This document shows positions 1 to 6,770 of a DNA stretch of 15,248 nt, piece by piece. Source of the stretch: Candidatus Apopatosoma intestinale (lineage in GTDB: Bacteria; Bacillota; Clostridia; Oscillospirales; CAG-272). The translations under genes and the position numbers were made by a program. Positions within the stretch are counted from its first letter, which is position 1; each line of letters opens with the position of its first letter. Where the stretch lies: assembly GCA_003524145.1 (NCBI GenBank), contig DODZ01000025.1, positions 1 to 15,248 on the forward strand. The letters are read 5' to 3'. The notes beneath the pieces are model-generated. The model was not told where the DNA came from. It saw nothing but the letters and a program-made list of their open reading frames with translations, and did not search any database.

Positions 1-45
1 AAAGAGAAAGTCTGTGAAATAACGGATAACTGACCATTTAAGGAT

Positions 46-72
46 GGCGGTAGCGGAGCTTCCGTTGCCGCC
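46..72 (+). promoter_or_regulatory. Hairpin just upstream of the receiver-like gene
   Basis: A 12-base-pair stem (46-57 with 61-72, loop GCT, two G-U pairs) ends a few bases before the Shine-Dalgarno site of the first gene. No T-tract follows, so it is a poor intrinsic terminator. It could be the terminator-like end of an upstream transcript or a translational control hairpin. The first 45 bases contain short open frames that run in from the left edge and stop at 22 or 33; these may be the tail of an upstream gene, but too little is present to say. Confidence 0.45.
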
Positions 73-89
73 TTATCGGAGGTGATTTC

Positions 90-473
90 ATGCGGCGAGT
101 TGTTGTTGATATGCAAAATGCTTTGTTTGCCGATGCCATTGCAACGGCTCTGCAAAAATTTGATTCGGACTTTGAGGTGTGTCAAAGTGAAAGCCCTGCC
201 AAAACCGCGGATCTGTGCATTTTTACGGAAGCGAATATTCTGATCATGGAGGTCACATCCTACACACCGTGGAAGCTGGAGGAACGCATGAAAATTCGAG
301 GTGAAGTGAAAGCACAGAATCCGGGCTGCAAAATTGTACTGGTAGTGGACGAGAATACCGAAAAAAAGCTGGCGGACAAGGTGCGTCAGGCGAAGAAGGA
401 CGGGCTTGTTGACAATTTCATCTACGGCTCCGTTTCTTCCACGTATCTTTCGGCGGTTATCGATGCTTTGTAA
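90..473 (+). CDS. Degenerate receiver-domain (REC-like) protein, stand-alone
   Basis: A 127-residue protein, about the length of a single response-regulator receiver domain with no output domain. The alternation of hydrophobic strands and helices fits the CheY fold: strand 1 is RRVVVDM with D7, strand 3 is NILIMEV, strand 4 is KIVLVVD, and strand 5 is NFIYG. At the end of strand 3, where the phosphorylated Asp normally sits, the residue is Glu54. The conserved Lys after strand 5 is also absent (YGS follows instead of KP). It therefore probably cannot be phosphorylated and may act as a constitutively active-like or scaffold receiver. The start is supported by GGAGGTGA at 78-85, four bases before ATG. 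The gene lies 166 bases upstream of the surface-protein gene on the same strand. The fold assignment is inferred from pattern and is not certain. Confidence 0.6.
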   Translation: MRRVVVDMQNALFADAIATALQKFDSDFEVCQSESPAKTADLCIFTEANILIMEVTSYTPWKLEERMKIRGEVKAQNPGCKIVLVVDENTEKKLADKVRQAKKDGLVDNFIYGSVSSTYLSAVIDAL

Positions 474-510
474 GGAGGACGGCGGTGGTAGAATGATATG
501 AATATATGGA

Positions 511-617
511 ACACATCCCCATCCTCCGAACGGATGGGCAATAGCGGAAGCTATCTTTGCTGTGTGGGAGAGCCGATAAAACGATACATACGGTCAAATC
601 ACCCGGCAACATGCCGG
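511..617 (+). promoter_or_regulatory. Candidate structured 5' leader of the surface-protein gene
   Basis: The 166 bases between the two genes can fold compactly. An outer stem ACACA (511-515) pairs with TGTGT (561-565). It encloses a 7-bp hairpin CCCATCC/GGATGGG (518-524 with 532-538, 7-base loop) and a 5-bp hairpin ATAGC/GCTAT (541-545 with 550-554) closed by a GGAA (GNRA) tetraloop, giving a three-way junction. A further 6-bp hairpin CCGGCA/TGCCGG (603-608 with 612-617) stands just before the Shine-Dalgarno site at 625-631. This could be a riboswitch or other cis-regulatory RNA. I could not match it to the c-di-GMP-I consensus or to another class I know. A 42-codon open frame (498-626) also crosses it and ends in the Shine-Dalgarno site; its start lacks a well-placed ribosome binding site. 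Confidence 0.35.
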
Positions 618-639
618 AAAATATAAGGAGGAATAGCTT

Positions 640-3600
640 ATGAAAGCAAAAAGATTTTTGGCGTTATTGCTCACGATGGTAATGCTGCTGGGTTTAATGC
701 CAACGACAATGTTTCCGGTAAGTGCTGCCGAAGATACACCGAACGAAGAAGTTGTGGAAGAAGAATATCCCAAGAACGCTGAGTATGACTTTACCATTCC
801 CGGCTCGACCATCAGCTTTTTGGATAAAGACGGTGTGCTGATGACCGAGGAAAAGGCATGGTCTGATAGCGAAGCCGTTGTTTATGCATGGTACATCTTC
901 ATGTACCGTACCACCAAATCCGACCTAAAGCTCGGCTATTCTCCCGAAGGAAAGCTGTTTCTTCCCCACCGGGTCTACGAGGGTGACACGGCGGACCTTC
1001 TGTATGTGAAGGACAACACCATGTTCCGTGTGACCGCCACAAAGGACGCGGAGCAGATCTTTGACGGAAGTCAAATTCTGAAAACCGTTTTCCTCAACGC
1101 AGCCAACAGTACGATAACCCTGGCGAATGCGCCCGTGTATGCGGAAACACCGTTTGGATTTGTATTTATGGGCATTACCGATGAAAACGGAAGTTTTTCC
1201 CTGAATGCAACAACCGGTGAATTTACGCTTTGGATCTCAAGCAACGCCGGCTATATTTTGAATAAAACCGTAACGGTTACCGATACAACTGACGAAATCA
1301 GCTTTGCGGATGAAATCAACAATGCGGTGGAGATAGACATTACCGCAAGAAGCGAAACATACAGCAAGGCATCCGGCTACATGGTGGCACTGGGTAAGCC
1401 CAATGAAGCCGAAGCGAAGAATATGATTACAACAAGCTATGTTTCGCCCGAAAACAAGGTTTTTGTGACGCCCGGCGCATACAGCGTCGCCTGCGGAATT
1501 TGGGTTGAAGATAAAAACCCCAACTATTCAACTGCTACATCGGGCGGACTTTGGATTGACCTGAACAAAAACGCAACCGTCAATCAAAATACCGCATATA
1601 GTTTCTCCCTTGCCGATTTTGAAGTGAAGTTTGGGATTCAGGATGCCTACAAGCAGGATTCCTACGGCATTGACGACCGTATTGCGTTTCGGCTCAACGC
1701 GGAACACCCTGACGGATATGTGATGTCCGCACGCGCAAATCGTTCGTATGATCAGGACGCGCTGGTCGTAACCGTCGGAGAAAACCAGTATCCGTACACG
1801 TTTTGCCAGGACAGCTTCTCTGTATTCAGCTCCGGCATCAAGGTTTACAAAAATGGCGATGAGAGCAATCCCGTTTACCATGGAGACATCGGGCTTAATG
1901 AATCCAGCCTGACGCTGTCCCTCTTTGGAGAAACGGAAAACGAGTACATCGTGAAGTGTTTCTCCGAATGGGATTCGATGTCCTTCCCGTGGCTCTTCCC
2001 GGACGGCGTATGGTATACCACGTCCTTTAAGACCCAGTCCATTGCCGGGATTTACAAAACATTTGAATCCGACACGGATTTTTCATTATTCTATTTCGAT
2101 GAAAACGGCGTAATGTCGGAAGCGGTTTACGATTACCGTGACGGAAAGCGTTTCTATTATATTTCCGCATCCGTTCAGAACGGCGATTATTTGCTGGCTG
2201 CATCCTGGTCATACGATTGGATGAAATACAATATCATCACTGTAAGTGACGAGCTGTTCGCGAACGGATATCAATTCGTGGACCAAACGAATCTGTCACA
2301 GGTGGAAATTGTTGTAGCCAACGGCGAAAACGATGAAACATACTACGATACGACCTTTGATCTCACAATCGAGGCAGGCAATCGCCAGTTCAAGATCTGC
2401 GGAAGTCAACCGGGCTTGCAGATTCCCTACGGCGAATACATCTTCGAAGTGTACGCTACCAGCTACCGGTACGATGACGAGCATAATATTCTGGACGAAA
2501 ACGTTGTTTTACATACGGAAAGGCGAACCGTCTCGGAAGCATCCTGCACCATCAACGTGGATTATTCCACGTATCAGTCCTTTACGGTAGAGGCGGGTAT
2601 GTACGTTGATAGAGATTATGAGGGGAACTACAGGAAGCATTTCGCGCTTCATTACGCCGACGGCAGTGTGAAGAACGTAGGCTGGCCGGATGCGCCCGCC
2701 ACACTGTATTGTTCCACTATGCCTCAGTACGCTACGGGCGAGATGTACTACTACGCATGGCAGGAAATGGTTCCGTTCTCTCCCTACCTATTGCTTGAAC
2801 CCTTTGACATTGAGGAGGGAAAAACCTATCAATTTGATTTCAACCCGGCAGCGATTGAAATTACAGACGCGGCGACCTTTGGCAGCAATGAAAACATCGT
2901 TCTGACCTACAAGGTGACCGATGGATGCGGCAACGTTCTGACCGATATCTGGAATCTTCTGAATCCAGGAGGCGTTCATAATCCGCTTACCGCCAAAGCG
3001 TATCCCTTCCGTGACGAAAACGGAAATCCCGTGGACAATCAGTATACCGTGGACGTCTATTTCCGCGTAAAAGGTGAGAGCGAATATCGGAAGATGTCCT
3101 TTACAAACTTCTCAAAGGCGGATCTCGGTAAACTTGAGGCAGGCGAATACGAAGGCTATCTTGAGATCAATTTCGACACCTACCTTGACGAATATGTCGT
3201 GGAATATCCTATGGAAAAGGGTGTTTACGAAAATGAATCGTGGGGGGATTTCAACAGCGTTTACGATAATGTCAGCCGGGTTTTGCATGGCGTTTTGCAT
3301 AATGATTTTGCTTTCACCGTGGTTGATCAGACACACACCTGCGACTTCGGCGATTGGGTGGACGACGTGGTAACCGATACCCACACGCGCACTTGTAAGG
3401 ATCCCGAATGCGGCAAGAGCGAAACGGAAGCCCACACTTGGGACGAAGGCGTTCAAAACGGTACGCCCACCTGCACCGAAGGCGCTTCCGTGACCTACAC
3501 CTGCACAGGATGCGATAAGACCAAGACCGAAGACATTGATCATCTCGGACACGACTGGAGCGAATGGACGGATGACGGAGAAAACGCTCCCACCGATACG

Positions 3601-5187
3601 CACTCCCGTACCTGTCAGAGAGATGGCTGTGATGCCGCTGAAAGCGAGTCCCACGGTTGGAGCAGATGGGTCAAAATTGATGACAAAACGCACAAAAAGA
3701 GCTGCTTCGTATGTGAGGGTACACGAACCGCTGCGCATAACATTGATGCCGGTGTCGTAACGAAGGAAGCCACGCATCTTGAAACGGGTGTTAAGACCTT
3801 TACCTGTACCGATTTGTGCGGATATTATTACACGGAAGATATTCCGAAGACCGCCGAACATCAATGGGGAGAATGGCTTAACAACAACAATAACGGAACG
3901 CACTCAAGATATTGCCGTTGTGGAGCAAGCGAAACTAAGGATTGTACTTACAATGCAGGTGTAGTAACCAAAGAAGCAACGCACTTCGAGGAAGGCGAGA
4001 AGATATACACCTGTAACGAATGTGACGGCATAAAGACCGAAACCATTCCCAAAATCGCCGAACATCAATGGGGTGAATGGCTTAACAACAACAATAACGG
4101 AACGCACACAAGATATTGCCGTTGTGGCGCAACCGAAACTAAGGATTGTACTTACAATGCAGGTGTCGTAACCAAAGAAGCAACGCACTTCGAGGAAGGC
4201 GAGAAGACATACACCTGTAACGAATGCGGCGGCATAAAGACCGAAACCATTCCCAAAATCGCCGAACATCAATGGGGTGAATGGCTTAACAACAACAACA
4301 ATAACGGAACGCACTCAAGATATTGCCGTTGTGGCGCAACCGAAACTAAGGATTGTACTTACAATGCCGGTGTAGTAACCAAAGAAGCAACGCACTACGA
4401 GGAAGGCGAGAAGTTATATACCTGTACCGATTGCGGCGGCACAAAGACCGAAACTATTGCCAAGACCACCGAGCACGAGTGGACGGAATGGCACGATAAT
4501 GGTGACGGAACGCATACCAGAGCTTGCCGTTGTAATGCAACCGAGACCAAGGATTGTACCTACGATGACGGCGTAGTCACGACCGAACCCACGTATGAGG
4601 CAACCGGAACCAAGACGTACACTTGCAGCGTTTGCGGCGGAAAAAAGACTGAAACTTTGGATATGCTTGTGAAAACGGATGAGATTGTTTCTCCCGACAA
4701 TAGCAAAATCAAGATCACCGCTCCCGAAGGCAGTGACGCTGTTCTGAACGAAAATACCGTTCTCAAGGTAGAGGAAGTGAAGGACGAGATTGCCGAAGAT
4801 GTGAAAGCAAACGTTCAGGTCGTTGCCGGAAACGATAATGCCGAGATTCTTGTATCTTATGACATTTCGCTGCTCCTTGACGGCGCGACTGTTCAGCCCG
4901 GCGGTAAGGTAGAGGTTACTCTCCCTGCTCCCGAAAACGCCGGTGATTTCGATACTCTTCAGGTTGTCTACATTGATGATGAAGGGAACGTAACTCCTTG
5001 TGAAACGAGAGTTAACGCTGACGGAACGGTTACCTTCGTAACCGACCACTTTAGCCGTTATGCGATCGTTGGTGTTAGGAACAGCTCTCCCGTAGTTTGG
5101 ATCCTGATCTCTGCTATCGGCGTTGCTCTGATTGCCGGTGCAGTTGTTGCAGTTCTGGTTATCAAAAAGAAAAAAAGTATAGCATAA
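640..5187 (+). CDS. Large secreted, membrane-anchored surface protein with tandem CxC/CxxC repeats
   Basis: A 1515-residue exported protein. The signal peptide is clear: K2, K4, R5, a hydrophobic core to about residue 20, and a likely VSA/A cleavage near 29-30. Residues about 35-890 are beta-rich and aromatic, without a family I recognise. From about 898 to 1342 there is a series of Cys/His repeats of the type HxWGEW...CRCGAxETKDC...YTCxxCGGxKTE. The first copies are divergent; three copies at 1072-1139, 1140-1207 and 1208-1276 are nearly identical, and a fourth is divergent. The paired CxC and CxxC motifs resemble zinc-ribbon-like repeats common in Clostridia surface proteins. Residues 1343-1480 form a conserved-looking beta domain, followed by a membrane helix (about 1485-1508) and KKKK. 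There is no LPxTG, so anchoring should be by the helix. The start is set by AAGGAGG at 625-631, eight bases before ATG. The role is probably adhesion or cell-envelope structure, by inference. Confidence 0.85.
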   Translation: MKAKRFLALLLTMVMLLGLMPTTMFPVSAAEDTPNEEVVEEEYPKNAEYDFTIPGSTISFLDKDGVLMTEEKAWSDSEAVVYAWYIFMYRTTKSDLKLGYSPEGKLFLPHRVYEGDTADLLYVKDNTMFRVTATKDAEQIFDGSQILKTVFLNAANSTITLANAPVYAETPFGFVFMGITDENGSFSLNATTGEFTLWISSNAGYILNKTVTVTDTTDEISFADEINNAVEIDITARSETYSKASGYMVALGKPNEAEAKNMITTSYVSPENKVFVTPGAYSVACGIWVEDKNPNYSTATSGGLWIDLNKNATVNQNTAYSFSLADFEVKFGIQDAYKQDSYGIDDRIAFRLNAEHPDGYVMSARANRSYDQDALVVTVGENQYPYTFCQDSFSVFSSGIKVYKNGDESNPVYHGDIGLNESSLTLSLFGETENEYIVKCFSEWDSMSFPWLFPDGVWYTTSFKTQSIAGIYKTFESDTDFSLFYFDENGVMSEAVYDYRDGKRFYYISASVQNGDYLLAASWSYDWMKYNIITVSDELFANGYQFVDQTNLSQVEIVVANGENDETYYDTTFDLTIEAGNRQFKICGSQPGLQIPYGEYIFEVYATSYRYDDEHNILDENVVLHTERRTVSEASCTINVDYSTYQSFTVEAGMYVDRDYEGNYRKHFALHYADGSVKNVGWPDAPATLYCSTMPQYATGEMYYYAWQEMVPFSPYLLLEPFDIEEGKTYQFDFNPAAIEITDAATFGSNENIVLTYKVTDGCGNVLTDIWNLLNPGGVHNPLTAKAYPFRDENGNPVDNQYTVDVYFRVKGESEYRKMSFTNFSKADLGKLEAGEYEGYLEINFDTYLDEYVVEYPMEKGVYENESWGDFNSVYDNVSRVLHGVLHNDFAFTVVDQTHTCDFGDWVDDVVTDTHTRTCKDPECGKSETEAHTWDEGVQNGTPTCTEGASVTYTCTGCDKTKTEDIDHLGHDWSEWTDDGENAPTDTHSRTCQRDGCDAAESESHGWSRWVKIDDKTHKKSCFVCEGTRTAAHNIDAGVVTKEATHLETGVKTFTCTDLCGYYYTEDIPKTAEHQWGEWLNNNNNGTHSRYCRCGASETKDCTYNAGVVTKEATHFEEGEKIYTCNECDGIKTETIPKIAEHQWGEWLNNNNNGTHTRYCRCGATETKDCTYNAGVVTKEATHFEEGEKTYTCNECGGIKTETIPKIAEHQWGEWLNNNNNNGTHSRYCRCGATETKDCTYNAGVVTKEATHYEEGEKLYTCTDCGGTKTETIAKTTEHEWTEWHDNGDGTHTRACRCNATETKDCTYDDGVVTTEPTYEATGTKTYTCSVCGGKKTETLDMLVKTDEIVSPDNSKIKITAPEGSDAVLNENTVLKVEEVKDEIAEDVKANVQVVAGNDNAEILVSYDISLLLDGATVQPGGKVEVTLPAPENAGDFDTLQVVYIDDEGNVTPCETRVNADGTVTFVTDHFSRYAIVGVRNSSPVVWILISAIGVALIAGAVVAVLVIKKKKSIA
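3853..4467 (+). repeat. Three near-identical in-frame tandem repeats (204, 204 and 207 bp)
   Basis: Copies start at 3853, 4057 and 4261. Each encodes a 68-69-residue unit with one CxC and one CxxC pair, and they are almost identical at the DNA level, unlike the diverged units on both sides (before 3853 and from 4468). Within each unit an Asn run is coded mostly by AAC triplets: five Asn codons at 3880-3894 and 4084-4098, but six at 4288-4305. That one-codon difference accounts for the longer third unit. The pattern indicates recent duplication and ongoing slippage. Confidence 0.95.
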
Positions 5188-5222
5188 GACGAATACCACA
5201 AATGAAAAACAAACCTATAAAG

Positions 5223-5250
5223 AAAGCGGTGAGCCTCGGCTCACCGCTTT
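5223..5250. terminator. Bidirectional intrinsic terminator between converging genes
   Basis: A perfect 12-bp stem (AAAGCGGTGAGC at 5223-5234 with its complement at 5239-5250, loop CTCG). It lies 35 bases after the surface-protein stop and 7 bases beyond the stop of the converging repressor gene. The minus-strand side is followed by CTTTATAGGTTTGTTTTTC, a usable T-rich tail. The plus-strand tail is weaker. Confidence 0.85.
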
Positions 5251-5256
5251 GGATAT

Positions 5257-5964
5257 TTATACAATTCCAAGTACCCTACCGCAACAATATATACTATCGT
5301 TCTCGGTCAGAATAATCGGTTTGTATTTTTCATTGTGCGATATCAGGCATTTGTTACCAAGTTCCTTAATATAGGCATCACCATTGACGACGAAGATACC
5401 TACCTCGCCAACATCAACGGAATCGCATTTTTCAACGAATACCTTGTCACCATCATGATAGGTAGGCTCCATACTGTCGCCGCCGACGGAGATAACGAAG
5501 TCAGCCTGTTCTGCTTCTGCACTTTCGGGAACGAGAAGCTCTTCGGCAAGATCGCTGTCAAGGAAGTTTCCGGTGCCGGCAGATGCAGGGAGCGTATAGT
5601 AATCCATCTTCAGCATACGAGGTTTGGGCTTTCTCGTCAGCGTTGCCACACGTTTATATTCGCTGTCAATCAAATAATCAACAATCTCTTTGCCGTGCTC
5701 GTCAAGGGCGCGGTATTTTTGTAACGTTGTCCACTCGGTAGCGGTAGGGCGGTCAGCCATAGACTTACATCCGATCAGCTCATCGGCAGAAACTTCAAGA
5801 AGGTCACAAAGACGTGCGAGCTTGTCGCAATCGGGACGCCCTATCCCTTTCTCCCAGTTATATATCACTCTGCCCGAGCTCTCGCCGAGAGCGTCAGCAA
5901 TGTCCTGCTGTGTCATGCCTTTTATATTGCGGTACTTCTTGATCTGCTCGCCAATAAAGCTCAT
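5257..5964 (-). CDS. XRE-family / S24 (LexA/CI-like) self-cleaving repressor
   Basis: A 235-residue phage-type repressor. Residues about 4-65 form an XRE helix-turn-helix (MTQQDIADALGES, then RVIYNWEKG). A linker leads to an S24 peptidase domain from about 120. The self-cleavage site is Ala129-Gly130 (PASAGTG), the nucleophile is Ser164 in GDSMEPT, and the general-base Lys is K200 in YIKEL. All catalytic elements are intact, so RecA-stimulated cleavage after DNA damage is expected from the family. The start has GGAGGT eight bases upstream. It is transcribed away from the mob genes, from a consensus promoter overlapping a dyad that is repeated at the mob promoter, which suggests it represses both. 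The gene marks the left side of the mobilization module. Confidence 0.92.
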   Translation of the reverse strand: MSFIGEQIKKYRNIKGMTQQDIADALGESSGRVIYNWEKGIGRPDCDKLARLCDLLEVSADELIGCKSMADRPTATEWTTLQKYRALDEHGKEIVDYLIDSEYKRVATLTRKPKPRMLKMDYYTLPASAGTGNFLDSDLAEELLVPESAEAEQADFVISVGGDSMEPTYHDGDKVFVEKCDSVDVGEVGIFVVNGDAYIKELGNKCLISHNEKYKPIILTENDSIYCCGRVLGIV

Positions 5965-5996
5965 ATTGGTATACCTCCGAATTGGATTGCTTATTT

Positions 5997-6025
5997 ATTT
6001 TACCACAAAAAATTGTATTTGTCAA
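5997..6025 (-). promoter_or_regulatory. Consensus sigma-A promoter of the repressor gene
   Basis: On the minus strand, TTGACA (6025-6020) and TAAAAT (6002-5997) are separated by exactly 17 bases. It points at the repressor start at 5964. The spacer and part of the -35 box are covered by a dyad at 6005-6022. Confidence 0.85.
6005..6022. promoter_or_regulatory. Candidate repressor operator, site 1
   Basis: An 18-bp imperfect dyad ACAA-N10-TTGT begins inside the -35 box of the repressor promoter and extends into its spacer. The same pattern occurs at the same relative place in the divergent promoter (6059-6076). Minus-strand site 1 and plus-strand site 2 also share the segment ATACAAT. It is probably bound by the adjacent S24 repressor, by inference. 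Confidence 0.55.
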
Positions 6026-6055
6026 CGGAAAATCCAATAATTTTATATAACTCTA

Positions 6056-6084
6056 TTGACAATACAATATACTTGTGTTATAAT
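6056..6084 (+). promoter_or_regulatory. Perfect sigma-A promoter of the mob operon
   Basis: TTGACA (6056-6061), 17 bases, TATAAT (6079-6084): a perfect consensus. The transcript would start near 6091 and run through the oriT region into mobC and the relaxase, giving a leader of about 360 bases. Such a strong promoter in a mobile element usually needs a repressor, which fits the overlapping dyad. Confidence 0.9.
6059..6076. promoter_or_regulatory. Candidate repressor operator, site 2
   Basis: An 18-bp ACAA-N10-TTGT dyad starts at the ACA of the -35 box, exactly as site 1 does in the divergent promoter. The centre-to-centre distance between the sites is 54 bp, close to five helical turns, so two repressor dimers could sit on the same face of the DNA. 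Confidence 0.55.
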
Positions 6085-6140
6085 AACAAATACCAAAGGA
6101 AATTGTAGTAATCGTTATATAACCATATGATTTTGGAATT

Positions 6141-6157
6141 TCGGTAGCCGCTACCGA
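6141..6157. promoter_or_regulatory. Short perfect dyad in the mob leader
   Basis: TCGGTAGC and its exact complement are separated by one base. As RNA this is a 7-bp hairpin with loop CCG followed by the T-rich TATTCTTTT, so it could attenuate the mob transcript weakly. As DNA it could be a protein binding site. Nearby, CTGTCAC is directly repeated at 6187-6193 and 6195-6201. Confidence 0.4.
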
Positions 6158-6283
6158 TATTCTTTTGAAACGATGATCAATTGTCCCTGTCACGCTGTCA
6201 CACGGTTCAAAAACTGCGTCGGAGGAAACAAAGAAAAGGCTGTTGGCAAATAGCATTAAAAGCATATGTCAGCGGATAGATAT

Positions 6284-6422
6284 CTTGCCGCACACGGCAA
6301 GGTCAATATTTTTTCCGCTTTCCCGACGCTTGCGTCTGGGGCAGGATGTCCACCGCCAACTGGCGGCGCCCGTCTCGCACCGTCCCTGCGCTCACGCTGG
6401 GACAATATCGGGCAGAAGCCCG
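6284..6422. other. oriT: Origin of transfer (oriT) with RP4-like nic core
   Basis: Directly upstream of mobC lies a non-coding stretch packed with inverted repeats: CTTGCCG/CGGCAAG (6284-6301), GACGC/GCGTC (6325-6336), CCGCCA/TGGCGG (6353-6366), GTCCC/GGGAC (6382-6403) and CGGGC/GCCCG (6409-6422). Next to the second repeat is GGGCAGGAT (6339-6347), whose minus strand reads ATCCTGCCC, the core around nic in the RP4/IncP oriT. By that analogy the nick would fall on the minus strand between 6342 and 6341, and the mob genes would be transferred last. Location beside mobC and a MOBP relaxase supports the call. The exact nick position is inferred. Confidence 0.75.
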
Positions 6423-6452
6423 AACCCACTTTTCATTGAAAGGAGAAATATA

Positions 6453-6770
6453 TTGGGCAGATCACAAACAGAAACCATTACGATCCGAGTTACTCCCGAA
6501 GAAAAACACTCGATGCAAGGCAAGATGTATGAGGCGGTCGCTCCCTCGATGCGAGAATTTATTTTGCAAATGTGCATGGACGGTAAGGTAATTGTCAACT
6601 CGGATCTCCGAGAGCTGAACCAAGAGCTTCGCTATCAGGGTAACAATCTCAATCAGCTCACAAAGCTCTGCCATCAGGGTAGGATCTCTGCGGTCGATCT
6701 CGCGGAATTATTGTCTATCTATCGTCAAATTCTTCTTGCGCTCGGAGGTGAAAACGATGGCAGTTGTTGA
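6453..6770 (+). CDS. mobC: MobC-like relaxosome accessory protein
   Basis: A 105-residue protein if it starts at the TTG at 6453, which has AAAGGAG at 6439-6445, seven bases upstream. An upstream in-frame TTG at 6243 would add about 70 residues translated from the oriT hairpins; those look non-protein, so I reject it. The N-terminus (ETITIRVTPEEKHSM) fits a ribbon-helix-helix DNA-binding domain over residues about 1-42. Residues 63-78 (GNNLNQLTKLCHQGRI) are the typical MobC C-terminal motif. The role is to bind oriT, help open the nic region and load the relaxase. Its stop overlaps the relaxase start by 14 bases, indicating translational coupling. Confidence 0.88.
   Translation: MGRSQTETITIRVTPEEKHSMQGKMYEAVAPSMREFILQMCMDGKVIVNSDLRELNQELRYQGNNLNQLTKLCHQGRISAVDLAELLSIYRQILLALGGENDGSC

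Noticed and set aside
511..565. c-di-GMP-I riboswitch
   Set aside because: A GNRA-capped hairpin is present, but the conserved junction bases and the order of hairpins do not fit the class as I know it.
3112..4314. Minus-strand open frames opposite the surface-protein repeats
   Set aside because: Their repeats simply mirror the sense-strand repeats, and they lack ribosome binding sites.
3853..4467. CRISPR-like array
   Set aside because: The repeats are long, in-frame and contiguous with no spacers, and they encode protein units.
5080..5187. LPxTG sortase anchor on the surface protein
   Set aside because: No LPxTG-like motif precedes the C-terminal helix; only the helix and a Lys tail are present.
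6243..6452. N-terminal extension of MobC from an upstream TTG
   Set aside because: The extension translates the oriT hairpins and looks non-protein, while the TTG at 6453 has an ideal Shine-Dalgarno site.
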